From Streptomyces fulvoviolaceus (GTDB lineage: Bacteria; Actinomycetota; Actinomycetes; Streptomycetales; Streptomycetaceae): 64,000 nucleotides of DNA. The position numbers and the translations under genes are program-made. Below, in pieces: positions 8,832 through 17,735 of this stretch; position 1 is the stretch's first letter; each line of letters begins with the position of its first letter. The notes beneath the pieces are model-generated. The model was not told the DNA's origin. It ran no database searches and worked only from the letters and a program-made list of their open reading frames with translations. The stretch is from contig NZ_JOEY01000026.1 in NCBI RefSeq assembly GCF_000718165.1, positions 62,001-126,000 on the forward strand, read 5' to 3'.

Positions 8832-9071
8832 GCTGGGCGCACTGGAGGGCGGCGTGGTCGTGCCGCCGCGCTACGACCGCGGGGACTGGCGGGAAGGCGA
8901 CGGCGTCTTCAACGCCGCCGCCCTCGCCGCGTACACCCGCAAGCTCGCCGACCGCATCGAACGCCATGTGCGCGCCGGCGACTTCCCCGTCGTCCTCGGC
9001 GGCGACTGCTCCATCCAGCTCGGCGCCTCGCTCGCGCTGCGCCGCATCGGCCGGTACGGGCTGGCCTCCGA

Positions 9072-9108
9072 TGGGGGTACCTCCCACGCCCTTTAGGCAG
9101 TGGGGGAG
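9072..9108 (+). repeat. Short palindromic repeat, copy 2 (inside the arginase gene)
   Basis: 37 nt: starts TGGGGGTACC, has the stem CTCCCACGCC against GGC-A-GTGGGGGAG around CTTTA, and introduces an in-frame TAG. It is the same element as at 8796-8831. The pair sit 276 bases apart in one gene. I found no further copy in the window. Confidence 0.8.
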
Positions 9109-9681
9109 CCTCCCCGGACTTCCGGCACACCGGCAACTCCGAGCGCGTCGGCGCCGCCGGTGGCGAGGAGCTCGCCGTGGCCACCGGGCGCGGGCAGACG
9201 GACCTGACCGACCTGGAGGGCCTGGGGCCCTACCTGCGGGACGAGGACGTACGGCTCTTCGGTATCCGCGACGAGTTCGAGGAGGACCGGGCCGAACTGG
9301 CCGCGCTGAAGATCCCCGTGGTCACCGTCGGCGATGTGCGCGAATGGGGAGCGGACGCGCTGGCCCGTGCCACCGCGCAGGCCTTCGAGATCCCTCAACT
9401 GGCCGGGTTCTGGGTGCACCTGGACGCCGACGTCCTCGATCCGATCGTGATGCCCGCCGTCGACAGCCCGGATCCGAACGGTCTCGTGGCCGACGAACTC
9501 ATCGCTCTGCTACGGCCGTTGCTCGCCTCCCCGCACTGCGTCGGCCTCAACGTCACCATCTACGACCCCGATCTCGACCCGGACGGAACCGCGGGAGCAC
9601 TCCTCGCCGACATCATCGTCTCCGCCTTTGCGGAATCCTGACCGGTAGCTCCTCTGGCCGACTCCCCGGCGAGCGGCTTCC

Positions 9682-11610
9682 ATGGTGATCGTGACGACGA
9701 TCCGGCGAGACGTACTCACCCTGCCCGCCGCGCAGTTGGGGTCCGACAACCCCCTGCCTCCCCTGCGGCCGCTCCACGAGGTGCACGGCATCGACGATCG
9801 GGACCGGGACGACCTGCCGCGCGACATGGCCCGGCAGGTCGGCTACGGGCCACTGCGCAGCCTGCTGCCCGCGCGCGTCCGGGACGGCTACGGCAGAGAG
9901 CGGGAACCACGCGAGATCGACACCCTCGTGATCGAGAACGACCGGCTCAGGGCCACCGTGTTCCCCGGCCTGGGCGGCCGTGTCGCCTCCCTCGTCCACA
10001 AGCCGACCGGCCGCGAACTCCTGTACCGCAACCCGGTGTTGCAGCCCGCCAACTTCGCCCTCAACGGTGCCTGGTTCTCCGGCGGCATCGAATGGAACAT
10101 CGGCGCCACCGGCCACACCACCCTCTCCTGCGCACCCCTGCACGCCGCCCGCGTGCCCGCCCCCGACGGCGGCGAGATGCTCCGCCTGTGGGAGTGGGAG
10201 CGGCTGCGCGACCTGCCCTTCCAGGTCGACCTGTGGCTGCCGGAGGGTTCCGACTTCCTCTACGTCGGCGTCCGCGTCCGCAATCCGCACGAGCGGCCGG
10301 TGCCGGCCTACTGGTGGTCGAACATCGCGGTGCCGGAGAAGCGCCGGGTGCTCGCGCCGGCCGACGACGCCTGGCACTTCGGGTACGAGCGGCGGCTGCG
10401 CCGGGTGCCCGTCCCGTCCGACCCGCTCAACAGCCCTTACGCCGCCGACTACTTCTACGACCTGCCCGACGCGCAGCGGCGCTGGATCGCCGCGCTCGAC
10501 GAGCACGGACACGGCCTGGTGCAGACGTCGACCGACGTGCTGCGCGGTCGGAAGCTGTTCCTGTGGGGGACGGGCGGTGGTGGCCGGCGCTGGCAGGAGT
10601 GGCTCACCGAGCCGGGCGCGGGCACCGGCGGCTACTGCGAGATCCAGGCCGGACTCGCCCGCACCCAGCTGGAGCACGTACGGCTGGACGCGGAGAGCGA
10701 GGTGACGTGGCTGGAGGCGTACGGACCGCTCGACGCACCGCCGGTGCCGGCCGAGGCGGAGACGCGGTTGGAAGCCGTACTGCCGCGCAGCGCCGTCGAC
10801 GAGGCCTACGCCGCCTGGAAGCCGTACGCCGACACCGAACCCGGTGAGATCCTCGCCGTCGGCTCGGGCTGGGGTGCGCTCGAAGTGCTGCGCGCCGACT
10901 TGAAGTTGCCCGGCACGCCCTTCGACGAGAGCACGCTCGGCGAGGCCCAGGCGCCCTGGCTGGAGCTGCTGCGCGCCGGGTCCTTTCCCGAGCCGCGCCG
11001 GGTGCGGCCGCCCGGTGAGACGCTGGTCGCCCCGTACTGGCGGTACATGCTGGAGACCGCTCCCGCCACTCCGCTCACCGAGTACCACCTCGGGGTCGCG
11101 CAATGGCACGCCGGCGATCTGGCGCAGGCGGTGCGCAGTTGGGAGCGGGGTCGCGAACTGGCCCCGTCCGTCTGGCCGTTGCTGCGCTGTCTGGCGGTCG
11201 CCGACCGTGAGGCCGGCCACCATGAGCGGGCCGCCGACCGGTACGCCGACGCCTTCGACGACCTGTGCCACGAGCGGCGTGACGACGGCGAACGCTGGAC
11301 GGCGGCCACCGCCGCGCTCGGCCGCGAGGCGATCGAGGCGCTGCTGCGGGTCCATCGGACAGCGGACGCCCGTGCCGTGTGGGCACGCCTGCACCCCGAG
11401 ACCCGGGCCCGCGGCAGGTTCCGGCTGATCGAGGCCGGGCTGCTCGTCGCCGAGGGCCGGCACGAGGAGGCGCGGGCCGTCTTCGCCGCGGGCTTCGAGG
11501 TCGCCGACCTGAGGGAGGGGGCGGAGGCCATCGGCCGGCTGTGGGGGCGGATCAGCGACGAACCCCTCCCGGCGCACTACGACTTCCGGATGCGGCCGCC
11601 TGCACCCTGA
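9682..11610 (+). CDS. DUF5107 protein with C-terminal TPR-like region
   Basis: 642 residues. The N-terminal part (about 60-330) matches the DUF5107 pattern: TLVIENDRLRATVFPGLGGRVASLVHKPTGRELLYRNPV and an aldose-epimerase-like beta-sandwich (FSGGIEWNIGATGHT). The C-terminal part holds helix pairs of TPR type (YHLGVAQWHAGDLAQAVRSWERGRELAP). The family is often found with sugar-catabolism genes and is thought to bind or act on carbohydrate; no experimental function is known to me. The start lacks a strong ribosome site. No neighbouring sugar gene clarifies its role. Confidence 0.8.
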   Translation: MVIVTTIRRDVLTLPAAQLGSDNPLPPLRPLHEVHGIDDRDRDDLPRDMARQVGYGPLRSLLPARVRDGYGREREPREIDTLVIENDRLRATVFPGLGGRVASLVHKPTGRELLYRNPVLQPANFALNGAWFSGGIEWNIGATGHTTLSCAPLHAARVPAPDGGEMLRLWEWERLRDLPFQVDLWLPEGSDFLYVGVRVRNPHERPVPAYWWSNIAVPEKRRVLAPADDAWHFGYERRLRRVPVPSDPLNSPYAADYFYDLPDAQRRWIAALDEHGHGLVQTSTDVLRGRKLFLWGTGGGGRRWQEWLTEPGAGTGGYCEIQAGLARTQLEHVRLDAESEVTWLEAYGPLDAPPVPAEAETRLEAVLPRSAVDEAYAAWKPYADTEPGEILAVGSGWGALEVLRADLKLPGTPFDESTLGEAQAPWLELLRAGSFPEPRRVRPPGETLVAPYWRYMLETAPATPLTEYHLGVAQWHAGDLAQAVRSWERGRELAPSVWPLLRCLAVADREAGHHERAADRYADAFDDLCHERRDDGERWTAATAALGREAIEALLRVHRTADARAVWARLHPETRARGRFRLIEAGLLVAEGRHEEARAVFAAGFEVADLREGAEAIGRLWGRISDEPLPAHYDFRMRPPAP

Positions 11611-11714
11611 GGCGTAGGGAATTTGACGCCGCGCCCGCCGAACCGGCCTCCGGCGTGCCCTCGTCGCCGCAGACAGACACAGACGGATGTGGTGCGGGCC
11701 GGGGGCGGTGGCGG

Positions 11715-12983
11715 ATGACGGAACAGGCGCAGTCGACGACCGAGCAGGACTGCCCGCAGTGCGGCGCGGGCATGCCCGTGGACGAGCGGTACCCCGTGTG
11801 GTGCACGGAGTGCGAGTGGAACGTGGCGCCCGAGCTCTTCGTCTACGGCGTCGGCGGCACCGCCGGGCTCCGGCGCGAGTCGGCCGGACGGCACGGGACG
11901 GCGACCTTCGAGGAACTGGCCCGCGAGGGGACGAAGGGACACCGGGCGCGGCTGACTCCGGCGCACGTGCTGTCGTACGCGCTGGCTCTCCTGGTGCATG
12001 GGCTGTCGTTCGCGCTGCTGGGAGTGGGGGTCTGGCTGCTGGTCCGGGGCTGGACCCGTCCGCTCGCGGCGGCCCTGGGCCTGCCGATGGCGCTCCTCTT
12101 CCTCGTGCTGCGCCCGAGGTTCCCGAGGCTGGACACGTCGCTTCCGCGGCTGGGGCGGGCGGAGGCGCCCCGGCTTTTCCGGCTGGTCGACTCCGTGGCG
12201 CGGGAGGTCGGCACCCGGAGCGTCGACGTGATCGTCGTGGATCCGTATGTGAACGCCGCGGTCACCACGTACGGTCTGCGGCGGCGGGTGCTGCACCTCG
12301 GCCTCGGCCTGTGGTCCGTGCTCCCCCCGCAGGAGAAGGTGGCCCTGCTCGGCCACGAGCTCGGGCACTTCGCGAACGGCGACACCCGGCACGGGAGCTT
12401 CGTCGGCAGCGCGCTGCACACGCTGCGGCTGTGGGTGCTGGTGCTCGTGCCGGAACGATGGAACGGCCGGTTCGGACGTCTGCTGAGCCTCCTCGTGCTC
12501 CGTGGCCCCCACCACCTGGCGCAGAGCGCGCTCACCCTGCTGGAGAAGGTCACCCGGCGCGGCTTCCCGCGCCGCGAGTACCTCGCCGACGACCTGGCCG
12601 CCCAGGTAGCCTCCACCGAGGCCGCCCGGGACCTGATGGAGACGCTGCTGCACGCCGAACACATCGACGGCGAGCTGCGCCGGCTGTCCGAGGAGGCCGC
12701 GCAGGGCACCGGCCGGGCGGACGAGACGCTGTGGCAGCGGCTGGCCGAGCACCTGGCGGCCGTGCCACCGCGCGAGCGCGAACGGATGCGCAGGGTCAGC
12801 GCGTTGGAGTGGCACCAGCAGGACGCCGGCCATCCGCCGACCCACCGGCGCATCGAACTCCTGGACCGGCGCGGCCCGTCAGCCCCGCGGATCGTGCTCG
12901 ACGCGCGGACCTCCCGAGCCGTGGAGCGCGAACTGCGGCCCGCGGCGCAGACCTTGGCGCAGGCCGTCGCACGCGGTGCGTGA
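11715..12983 (+). CDS. M48 family zinc metalloprotease, membrane-bound
   Basis: 422 residues from ATG 11715. The N terminus has a CPQCG...CTEC zinc-ribbon. Two hydrophobic helices follow (about residues 80-130), then the M48 catalytic helix HELGH (His214, Glu215, His218) and a downstream ligand region (RREYLADDLAAQ). This is the HtpX/Ste24-like architecture, with the active site facing the cytoplasm. Such proteases clear misfolded membrane proteins or mature lipidated peptides; the substrate is unknown. The N-terminal zinc-ribbon is an addition not found in classical HtpX. Confidence 0.85.
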   Translation: MTEQAQSTTEQDCPQCGAGMPVDERYPVWCTECEWNVAPELFVYGVGGTAGLRRESAGRHGTATFEELAREGTKGHRARLTPAHVLSYALALLVHGLSFALLGVGVWLLVRGWTRPLAAALGLPMALLFLVLRPRFPRLDTSLPRLGRAEAPRLFRLVDSVAREVGTRSVDVIVVDPYVNAAVTTYGLRRRVLHLGLGLWSVLPPQEKVALLGHELGHFANGDTRHGSFVGSALHTLRLWVLVLVPERWNGRFGRLLSLLVLRGPHHLAQSALTLLEKVTRRGFPRREYLADDLAAQVASTEAARDLMETLLHAEHIDGELRRLSEEAAQGTGRADETLWQRLAEHLAAVPPRERERMRRVSALEWHQQDAGHPPTHRRIELLDRRGPSAPRIVLDARTSRAVERELRPAAQTLAQAVARGA

Positions 12984-12989
12984 GGCGGT

Positions 12990-13340
12990 CTACGCGCCGC
13001 CGCGGTCCACGTACTCGTACACCGCCCCGTCCGGATGCATCGCGATCAGGTTGCGGCCCGCCGGCGTCCCCACCGGGCCCGCGATGATGCGCGCGCCCAG
13101 CTCGCTGAGCACCCGGTGGGCCTCCTCGACGTCCTTGACCGCGATGGTCGCCGCGACCTTGCGCAGCACGTCCAGCTCCGCCGCGGGGCCGCTCATCAGC
13201 AGGAAGCAGCCCACGGCCGCCACCTGGACGCCGCCGCGCTCGAAGCGGAGGGCTCTGCCGCCCGCCAGTCGTTCGTAGAAGGGGACCGCGGTCTCCAGGT
13301 CGTCGACGCATACGCGCAGCGTGGCTCCCAGAATGTCCAT
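12990..13340 (-). CDS. VOC (glyoxalase/bleomycin-resistance fold) protein
   Basis: 116 residues, one VOC module pair: ATLRVCVDDLETAVPFYERLAG ... AAVGCFLLMSG ... TIAVKDVEEAHRVLSELGARI ... NLIAMHPDGAVYEYVD. A late Glu (YEYVD) is a typical metal ligand. The family includes glyoxalases, dioxygenases and drug-binding proteins, so the role is open. No Shine-Dalgarno is seen; a -10 box at 13348-13353 suggests a leaderless mRNA. Confidence 0.8.
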   Translation of the reverse strand: MDILGATLRVCVDDLETAVPFYERLAGGRALRFERGGVQVAAVGCFLLMSGPAAELDVLRKVAATIAVKDVEEAHRVLSELGARIIAGPVGTPAGRNLIAMHPDGAVYEYVDRGGA

Positions 13341-13347
13341 GCGGACG

Positions 13348-13353
13348 AGCCTA
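13348..13353 (-). promoter_or_regulatory. -10 box of a probable leaderless transcript (VOC gene)
   Basis: On the minus strand TAGGCT ends seven bases before the ATG at 13340, with no ribosome site between. Confidence 0.45.
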
Positions 13354-13511
13354 GTTGGGTCGGCCGGGGCGGGGAGATCGTTTCACATGATCCCCGCGCC
13401 CCGTCCGCCCGACCGCCCCGCGGACCTGTGGACTCCGGAGGACGTTTGGGCGCCCTGGCCAGGGGGACGCGGAAGGCTCCCGAGGTACGCGACAGTCCCG
13501 GAGGACGAACC

Positions 13512-14168
13512 GTGGCTCGACCCCGCATCGTGATCGTCGGTGCCGGCTTCGCCGGGTACCGGACGGCCGAGGAGCTGTCCCGGAAGTCCCGCGGCAAGGC
13601 CGACATCACCCTGCTGAACCCGACCGACTACTTCCTGTACCTGCCCCTGCTGCCCCAGGTCGCCGCCGGGATCCTGGAACCCCGCCGGGTGACCGTCTCC
13701 CTCTCGGCCACCCTGCCCCGCGTCCGCCTGGCCCTCGGCGAGGCCGACGGCGTCGACCTCGACGGGCGGACCGTCCACTGCACGGGCCCGGACGGCGACG
13801 GCGGCACCGTCGCCCGCAATGTCGCCGCCTCGCTCGGCGTCGGCGAGCGACGCCCCTGCCGGCACCGGGACCTGGGCTTCGTCGTGGACCTCGGTGGCGC
13901 GCAGGCCGCCGGCAATCCGCTGGGCGTTCCCCTGTCCGGCCCCGCCGCCGGCGCGGTCACCCGCGGCTACCACCTCGCGGCGATGCCCGACAACCGCGTC
14001 CGGGTCGCCGCGGACGGGCTGCTGGAGTCCGTACTGCCGCGCCAGGCCGTCCGGTTGGGCTTCGTGCGGTCCTCGTCGGTGCCGTTGGACACGGCCTCGC
14101 CGGAGCCGGCCCGGGTGCCGGGCGGGCCCGAGGAGCGCCCCGACACCCCCACGGAAGGAAACTCATGA
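13512..14168 (+). pseudogene. Type II NADH dehydrogenase (NDH-2) with a large in-frame internal deletion
   Basis: 218 residues from GTG 13512 (GGAGG upstream), against about 430 for the family. Residues 1-100 are a normal NDH-2 N terminus (FAD-binding VGAGFAGYRTAEEL, TLLNPTDYFLYLPLLPQVAAGILEPR). The frame then jumps at GGTVARNVAASLG to the C-terminal membrane-binding part (YRHRDLGFVVDLGG-like, GAVTRGYHLAAMP). The second Rossmann motif for NADH and the ACGDAA FAD motif are missing. The reading frame stays open and couples (ATGA) to the transketolase gene. It cannot be a working dehydrogenase; it may persist only as a translational leader for the downstream genes. Confidence 0.82.
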
Positions 14169-16012
14169 ACACCGGTGAACTCGCCGAACTCGCCCAGCAG
14201 TTGCGCGTCGACAGCGTGCGTGCCTCCGACGCCGCGGGTTCCGGGCATCCGACCTCCTCGATGTCCGCCGCGGACCTGATGGCCGTACTGCTCACGCACC
14301 ACTTCCGCTACGACTTCGACCGGCCCGCCCACCCGGGCAACGACCGCTTCGTACTGTCCAAGGGACACGCCTCGCCCCTGCTGTACGCCGCCTACAAGGC
14401 GGCCGGCGCCATCGGCGACGACGAACTGCTCACCTTCCGCAAGCTGGGCAGCCGCCTCGAAGGGCACCCGACGCCGCGCCGGCTCCCGTGGGTGGAGACG
14501 GCGACCGGCTCGCTCGGGCAGGGACTGCCGGTGGGCGTCGGCATCGCCCTGTCCGGCAAGCGGCTGGAGCGCACCGGCTACCGCGTGTGGGTGCTGTGCG
14601 GTGACAGCGAACTCGCCGAGGGGTCCGTCTGGGAGGCGGCCGAACACGCGGGACACGAGCACCTCGACAACCTCACCGCGATCGTCGACGTCAACCGGCT
14701 CGGCCAGCGCGGCCCCACCCGGCACGGCCACTACCTCGACGCCTACGCGCACCGCTTCCAGGCCTTCGGCTGGCACACCGTCGAGGTGGACGGACACGAC
14801 GTGGACGCGATCCACCGCGCGTACGGCGAGGCCGAGTCGACCAAGGGCCAGCCCACCGCGATCATCGCCCGCACTCTCAAGGGCAAGGGCGTCGAGGCCG
14901 TACAGGACCGCGAGGGCCTGCACGGAAAGCCGCTGCCGGACGCCGACGAGGCGATCGCCGAACTCGGCGGACCGCGCGACCTCCGCGTCCGGGTGCACGA
15001 GCCGCCCGCCGCCCGGATCCTGCACTCCGTACGCGCCGGACACCTCGAACTGCCGCGCTGGGACAAGGGTGATGACCTGGCCACGCGGGACGCCTACGGC
15101 CAGGCGCTCACCGCCCTCGGCACCGGACGCGGCGACGTCGTCGCCCTCGACGGCGAGGTCGGCGACTCCACGCGCGCCGAGCTCTTCGCCAAGGAACACC
15201 CCGACCGCTACTTCGAGTGCTACATCGCCGAACAGCAGATGGTCGCGGCCGCCGTAGGACTCGCGGCCCGCGGCTGGGTGCCGTACGCCGCCACCTTCGC
15301 GGCGTTCTTCACGCGCGCGTACGACTTCATCCGCATGGCGTCGATCAGCGGGTCCGGGATCAACCTCGTCGGCTCGCACGCGGGCGTCGCGATCGGGCAG
15401 GACGGGCCCAGCCAGATGGGCCTGGAGGACCTGGCGATGATGCGGGCGGTGCACGGCTCGACCGTGCTGTACCCGTGCGACGCCAACCAGACCGCGCATC
15501 TCGTCGCCGAGATGGCCGGCCTCGACGGCATCCGCTATCTGCGCACCTCGCGCGGCGCCGGCCCGGTGATCTACGGGCCCGACGAGGAGTTCCCCGTCGG
15601 CGGCAGCAAGGTGCTGCGCTCCTCGGAGCGGGACCGGATGACGCTCGTCGCCGCGGGCGTCACCGTGCACGAGGCGCTGGCCGCCGCCGACGCGCTGGAC
15701 CGCGAGGGCATCCAGGTCCGGGTGATCGACCTGTACTCGGTCAAGCCCGTCGACCGGCTCACCCTGAGGCGGGCCGCCGAGGAGACCGGCTGTCTGATGA
15801 CCGTGGAGGACCACCACCCGGAGGGCGGCCTCGGCGACGCCGTGCTCGACGCGTTCCTCGACGGCCGGCCGATGCCGCGGCTGGTGCGCCTCGGCGTCCG
15901 TACGATGCCGGGTTCGGCGTCTCCCGAGGAACAGCTGCATGCCGCGGGCATCGACGCCGAGTCGATCGTGGCGGCCGGACAGCTGCTGGTGGAACAGGCG
16001 ATCGTGCCATGA
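14165..16012 (+). CDS. tkt: Transketolase
   Basis: 615 residues, shorter than the ~700 of the housekeeping enzyme and like the compact TKT form. The N-terminal thiamine-diphosphate domain has SGHPTSSMSAADL, SKGHASPLLYAAY and the cofactor motif GDSELAEGSVWEAAEHAGHEHLDNL...DVN. The pyrimidine domain has EQQMVAAAVGLA. The C-terminal domain ends with GxASPEEQLHAAGID. It transfers two-carbon units in the pentose phosphate pathway. ATG 14165 has GGAAGGA upstream and overlaps the NDH-2 stop. It is a second, non-housekeeping copy by context, sitting with an NHEJ polymerase. Confidence 0.92.
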   Translation: MNTGELAELAQQLRVDSVRASDAAGSGHPTSSMSAADLMAVLLTHHFRYDFDRPAHPGNDRFVLSKGHASPLLYAAYKAAGAIGDDELLTFRKLGSRLEGHPTPRRLPWVETATGSLGQGLPVGVGIALSGKRLERTGYRVWVLCGDSELAEGSVWEAAEHAGHEHLDNLTAIVDVNRLGQRGPTRHGHYLDAYAHRFQAFGWHTVEVDGHDVDAIHRAYGEAESTKGQPTAIIARTLKGKGVEAVQDREGLHGKPLPDADEAIAELGGPRDLRVRVHEPPAARILHSVRAGHLELPRWDKGDDLATRDAYGQALTALGTGRGDVVALDGEVGDSTRAELFAKEHPDRYFECYIAEQQMVAAAVGLAARGWVPYAATFAAFFTRAYDFIRMASISGSGINLVGSHAGVAIGQDGPSQMGLEDLAMMRAVHGSTVLYPCDANQTAHLVAEMAGLDGIRYLRTSRGAGPVIYGPDEEFPVGGSKVLRSSERDRMTLVAAGVTVHEALAAADALDREGIQVRVIDLYSVKPVDRLTLRRAAEETGCLMTVEDHHPEGGLGDAVLDAFLDGRPMPRLVRLGVRTMPGSASPEEQLHAAGIDAESIVAAGQLLVEQAIVP

Positions 16013-16941
16013 GCCGGGAGGACGTACGCACCGTACGGGCGGGCAGGCACACCCTCGAGATCCACCGGCCGGACAAGGTGCTCTTCCCCGGCGACGACGG
16101 GGCGAAGGAATACACCAAGGGTGACCTCGTCGACTACTACCGGGCCGTCGCGCCCTTCATGCTGGCGCACCTGCGCGGCCGCCCGCTGATGCTGGAGCGG
16201 CATCCCGACGGCGTCGAGGGCCCCCGGTTCATGCAGAAGAACACCCCGGAGAACTACCCGGAGTGGATCACCCGGGTCGAGGTGCCCAAGGAGGGCGGCA
16301 CCGTCCTCCACACCGTGTGCGAGGACACCGCCACCCTGCTCCACCTCGCCGACCAGGCCTGTCTCACCCTGCACCGCTGGCAGTCCCGTGTCGGCGGCAT
16401 CGACCGGCCGGACCGGATGGTCTTCGACCTCGACCCGGCCGAGGGTGCCGACTTCGCGGCGGTGCACGAGGCGGCCTGGCAGCTGGCGGAGCTGCTCGAC
16501 GAACTGAAGCTGCCCTCGGGGCTGATGACCACCGGTTCACGCGGCCTGCACGTGGTCGTCCCCGTGAACGGACGCCACGACTTCGACGAGGTACGGGAGT
16601 TCGCCAAGGACGTCGCCGACACCCTGGTCGCCCGCCACCCCGACCGGCTCACCACCGCAGCCCGCAAGAAGGACCGCGGGAAGCGGCTCTACCTCGATGT
16701 GCAGCGCAACGCCTACGCGCAGACCGCCGTCGCGCCCTTCAGCGTCCGGGCCAGGCCGGGCGCCCCCGTGGCCACCCCGCTCGACTGGACCCAGCTGGAC
16801 GACCCGGGCCTCGACGCCCGCCGCTGGACCATCGAGGACGCCGTCGAACAGGCCCGCACCAACCCCTGGGCCGGAGTGATGGGCAAGGGCCGCGCCCTGG
16901 GCCCGGCGCGGCGCAGGCTGAACGCGCTGATCCCCTCCTGA
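16009..16941 (+). CDS. LigD-type NHEJ polymerase (AEP primase-polymerase)
   Basis: 310 residues, a stand-alone polymerase domain without ligase or nuclease. Family signatures: IHRPDKVLFPGD near the N terminus, FMQKNTPENYPEW, the catalytic FDLDP (two Asp), TTGSRGLHVVVP and the third acidic region with LYLDVQRNAYAQT. It extends or fills DNA ends, preferring ribonucleotides, in bacterial non-homologous end joining with Ku and a separate ligase, neither of which is in this window. The ATG at 16009 overlaps the transketolase stop (ATGA), so the two are translationally coupled. Confidence 0.92.
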   Translation: MSREDVRTVRAGRHTLEIHRPDKVLFPGDDGAKEYTKGDLVDYYRAVAPFMLAHLRGRPLMLERHPDGVEGPRFMQKNTPENYPEWITRVEVPKEGGTVLHTVCEDTATLLHLADQACLTLHRWQSRVGGIDRPDRMVFDLDPAEGADFAAVHEAAWQLAELLDELKLPSGLMTTGSRGLHVVVPVNGRHDFDEVREFAKDVADTLVARHPDRLTTAARKKDRGKRLYLDVQRNAYAQTAVAPFSVRARPGAPVATPLDWTQLDDPGLDARRWTIEDAVEQARTNPWAGVMGKGRALGPARRRLNALIPS

Positions 16942-17027
16942 AGATCCGGCCCGAAGGTTTGGCCGGCGAACGCAGCGGCTACCCGGAGCCACAGGGGGCC
17001 GCCCGTTCGCGTCCAGGAGGAGGCCTC

Positions 17028-17735
17028 ATGACCGGACTGCGGTACGTCTACGCCGTCTGCCGTCCCTTCGGCGCGGCCCTGCAGTCCCAGCTGACGGGCC
17101 TGGGGGGCGATCCGCCGAGACTGCTGACCCACCACGGGCTGATCGCCGTGGTCAGTCACGTGCCGGAGCAGGACTTCGCGGAGAAGCCGCTTCGCGCCCA
17201 TGCCGAGGACCCGGACTGGCAGGCCGCGACCACCCGTGCCCACCAGAGCGTGATCGACGCGCTCACCGCCGTCACCACCCCGCTGCCGCTCCGGCCCGGC
17301 ACGGTCTTCCGGGACGACAGCGGCGTACGGACGATGATGGAGGCGCACGAGGACTACTTCCGGCGGACCCTGGACCGGCTGGACGGCCGGGTGGAATGGG
17401 GCGTCGAGGTATACGCCGAAACGGAATCGTTCGCGAGCCGCCTGCACGAGACGCTTTCCTCGTACGCCGAGGATTCCCGGCTGCACATCGCACGGAACTC
17501 TGCGCTTTCCGGCGTCGCCGGACGGAATGTACTCGACGCCGCCTATTTGGTGCCGCGCTCGGATTCCGAAGAATTCGTGGAACTGGTGGACCGGGCAAAG
17601 GAAGCGGCCGCCCCGGGAACGCGCGTGGAACTCACGGGCCCCTGGGCGGCCTACTCCTTCACCGGACATCTACCACCTGTACCAGCGACCCCTGCCTCCG
17701 GCCGCGGTAGTGCCGCGCATCAGGAATCCCAGTAG
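17028..17735 (+). CDS. Lone GvpF/L gas-vesicle protein
   Basis: 235 residues from ATG 17028 with AGGAGG upstream. The sequence YVYAVCRPF, LPLRPGTVFRDD, WGVEVYAE and LVELTGPWAAYSFTG follows the GvpF/GvpL family, accessory proteins needed to assemble gas vesicles. No GvpA, G, J, K, O or S gene is nearby, so a gas vesicle cannot be built from this locus. The 3' third has visibly more A/T at third positions (for example 17405-17730). The last 66 bases overlap the opposing 56-residue gene, and the tail after the usual GPW..YSF end is unlike the family. It looks like the scar of a deleted gvp cluster, though the gene itself is intact. Confidence 0.85.
   Translation: MTGLRYVYAVCRPFGAALQSQLTGLGGDPPRLLTHHGLIAVVSHVPEQDFAEKPLRAHAEDPDWQAATTRAHQSVIDALTAVTTPLPLRPGTVFRDDSGVRTMMEAHEDYFRRTLDRLDGRVEWGVEVYAETESFASRLHETLSSYAEDSRLHIARNSALSGVAGRNVLDAAYLVPRSDSEEFVELVDRAKEAAAPGTRVELTGPWAAYSFTGHLPPVPATPASGRGSAAHQESQ

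Larger units (their letters stand above)
8678..9641 (+). pseudogene. Arginase-family hydrolase gene broken by two short palindromic insertions
   Basis: Three segments in three frames make one arginase/agmatinase-type protein. Segment 1 starts at ATG 8678 (GAGGA upstream) and stops at TAA 8816-8818. Segment 2, in the next frame, carries the GGDCS metal site and stops in a TAG near 9094. Segment 3 carries VHLDADVLDP and GLNVTIYDPD and ends at TGA 9641. Each break coincides with a copy of a 36/37-nt palindromic repeat (8796-8831, 9072-9108), and both shifts are +2 modulo 3. The second copy falls where the family's D-x-H-x-D metal motif should be and removes the His. I see no other lesion, so the insertions look recent. 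The most likely state is an inactive gene. Confidence 0.8.

Noticed and set aside
13387..13533. A 48-residue open frame just before the NDH-2 gene
   Set aside because: It overlaps the NDH-2 start, its third-position GC falls in the second half and it has no homologue I recognise. It could be real but the evidence is too thin.
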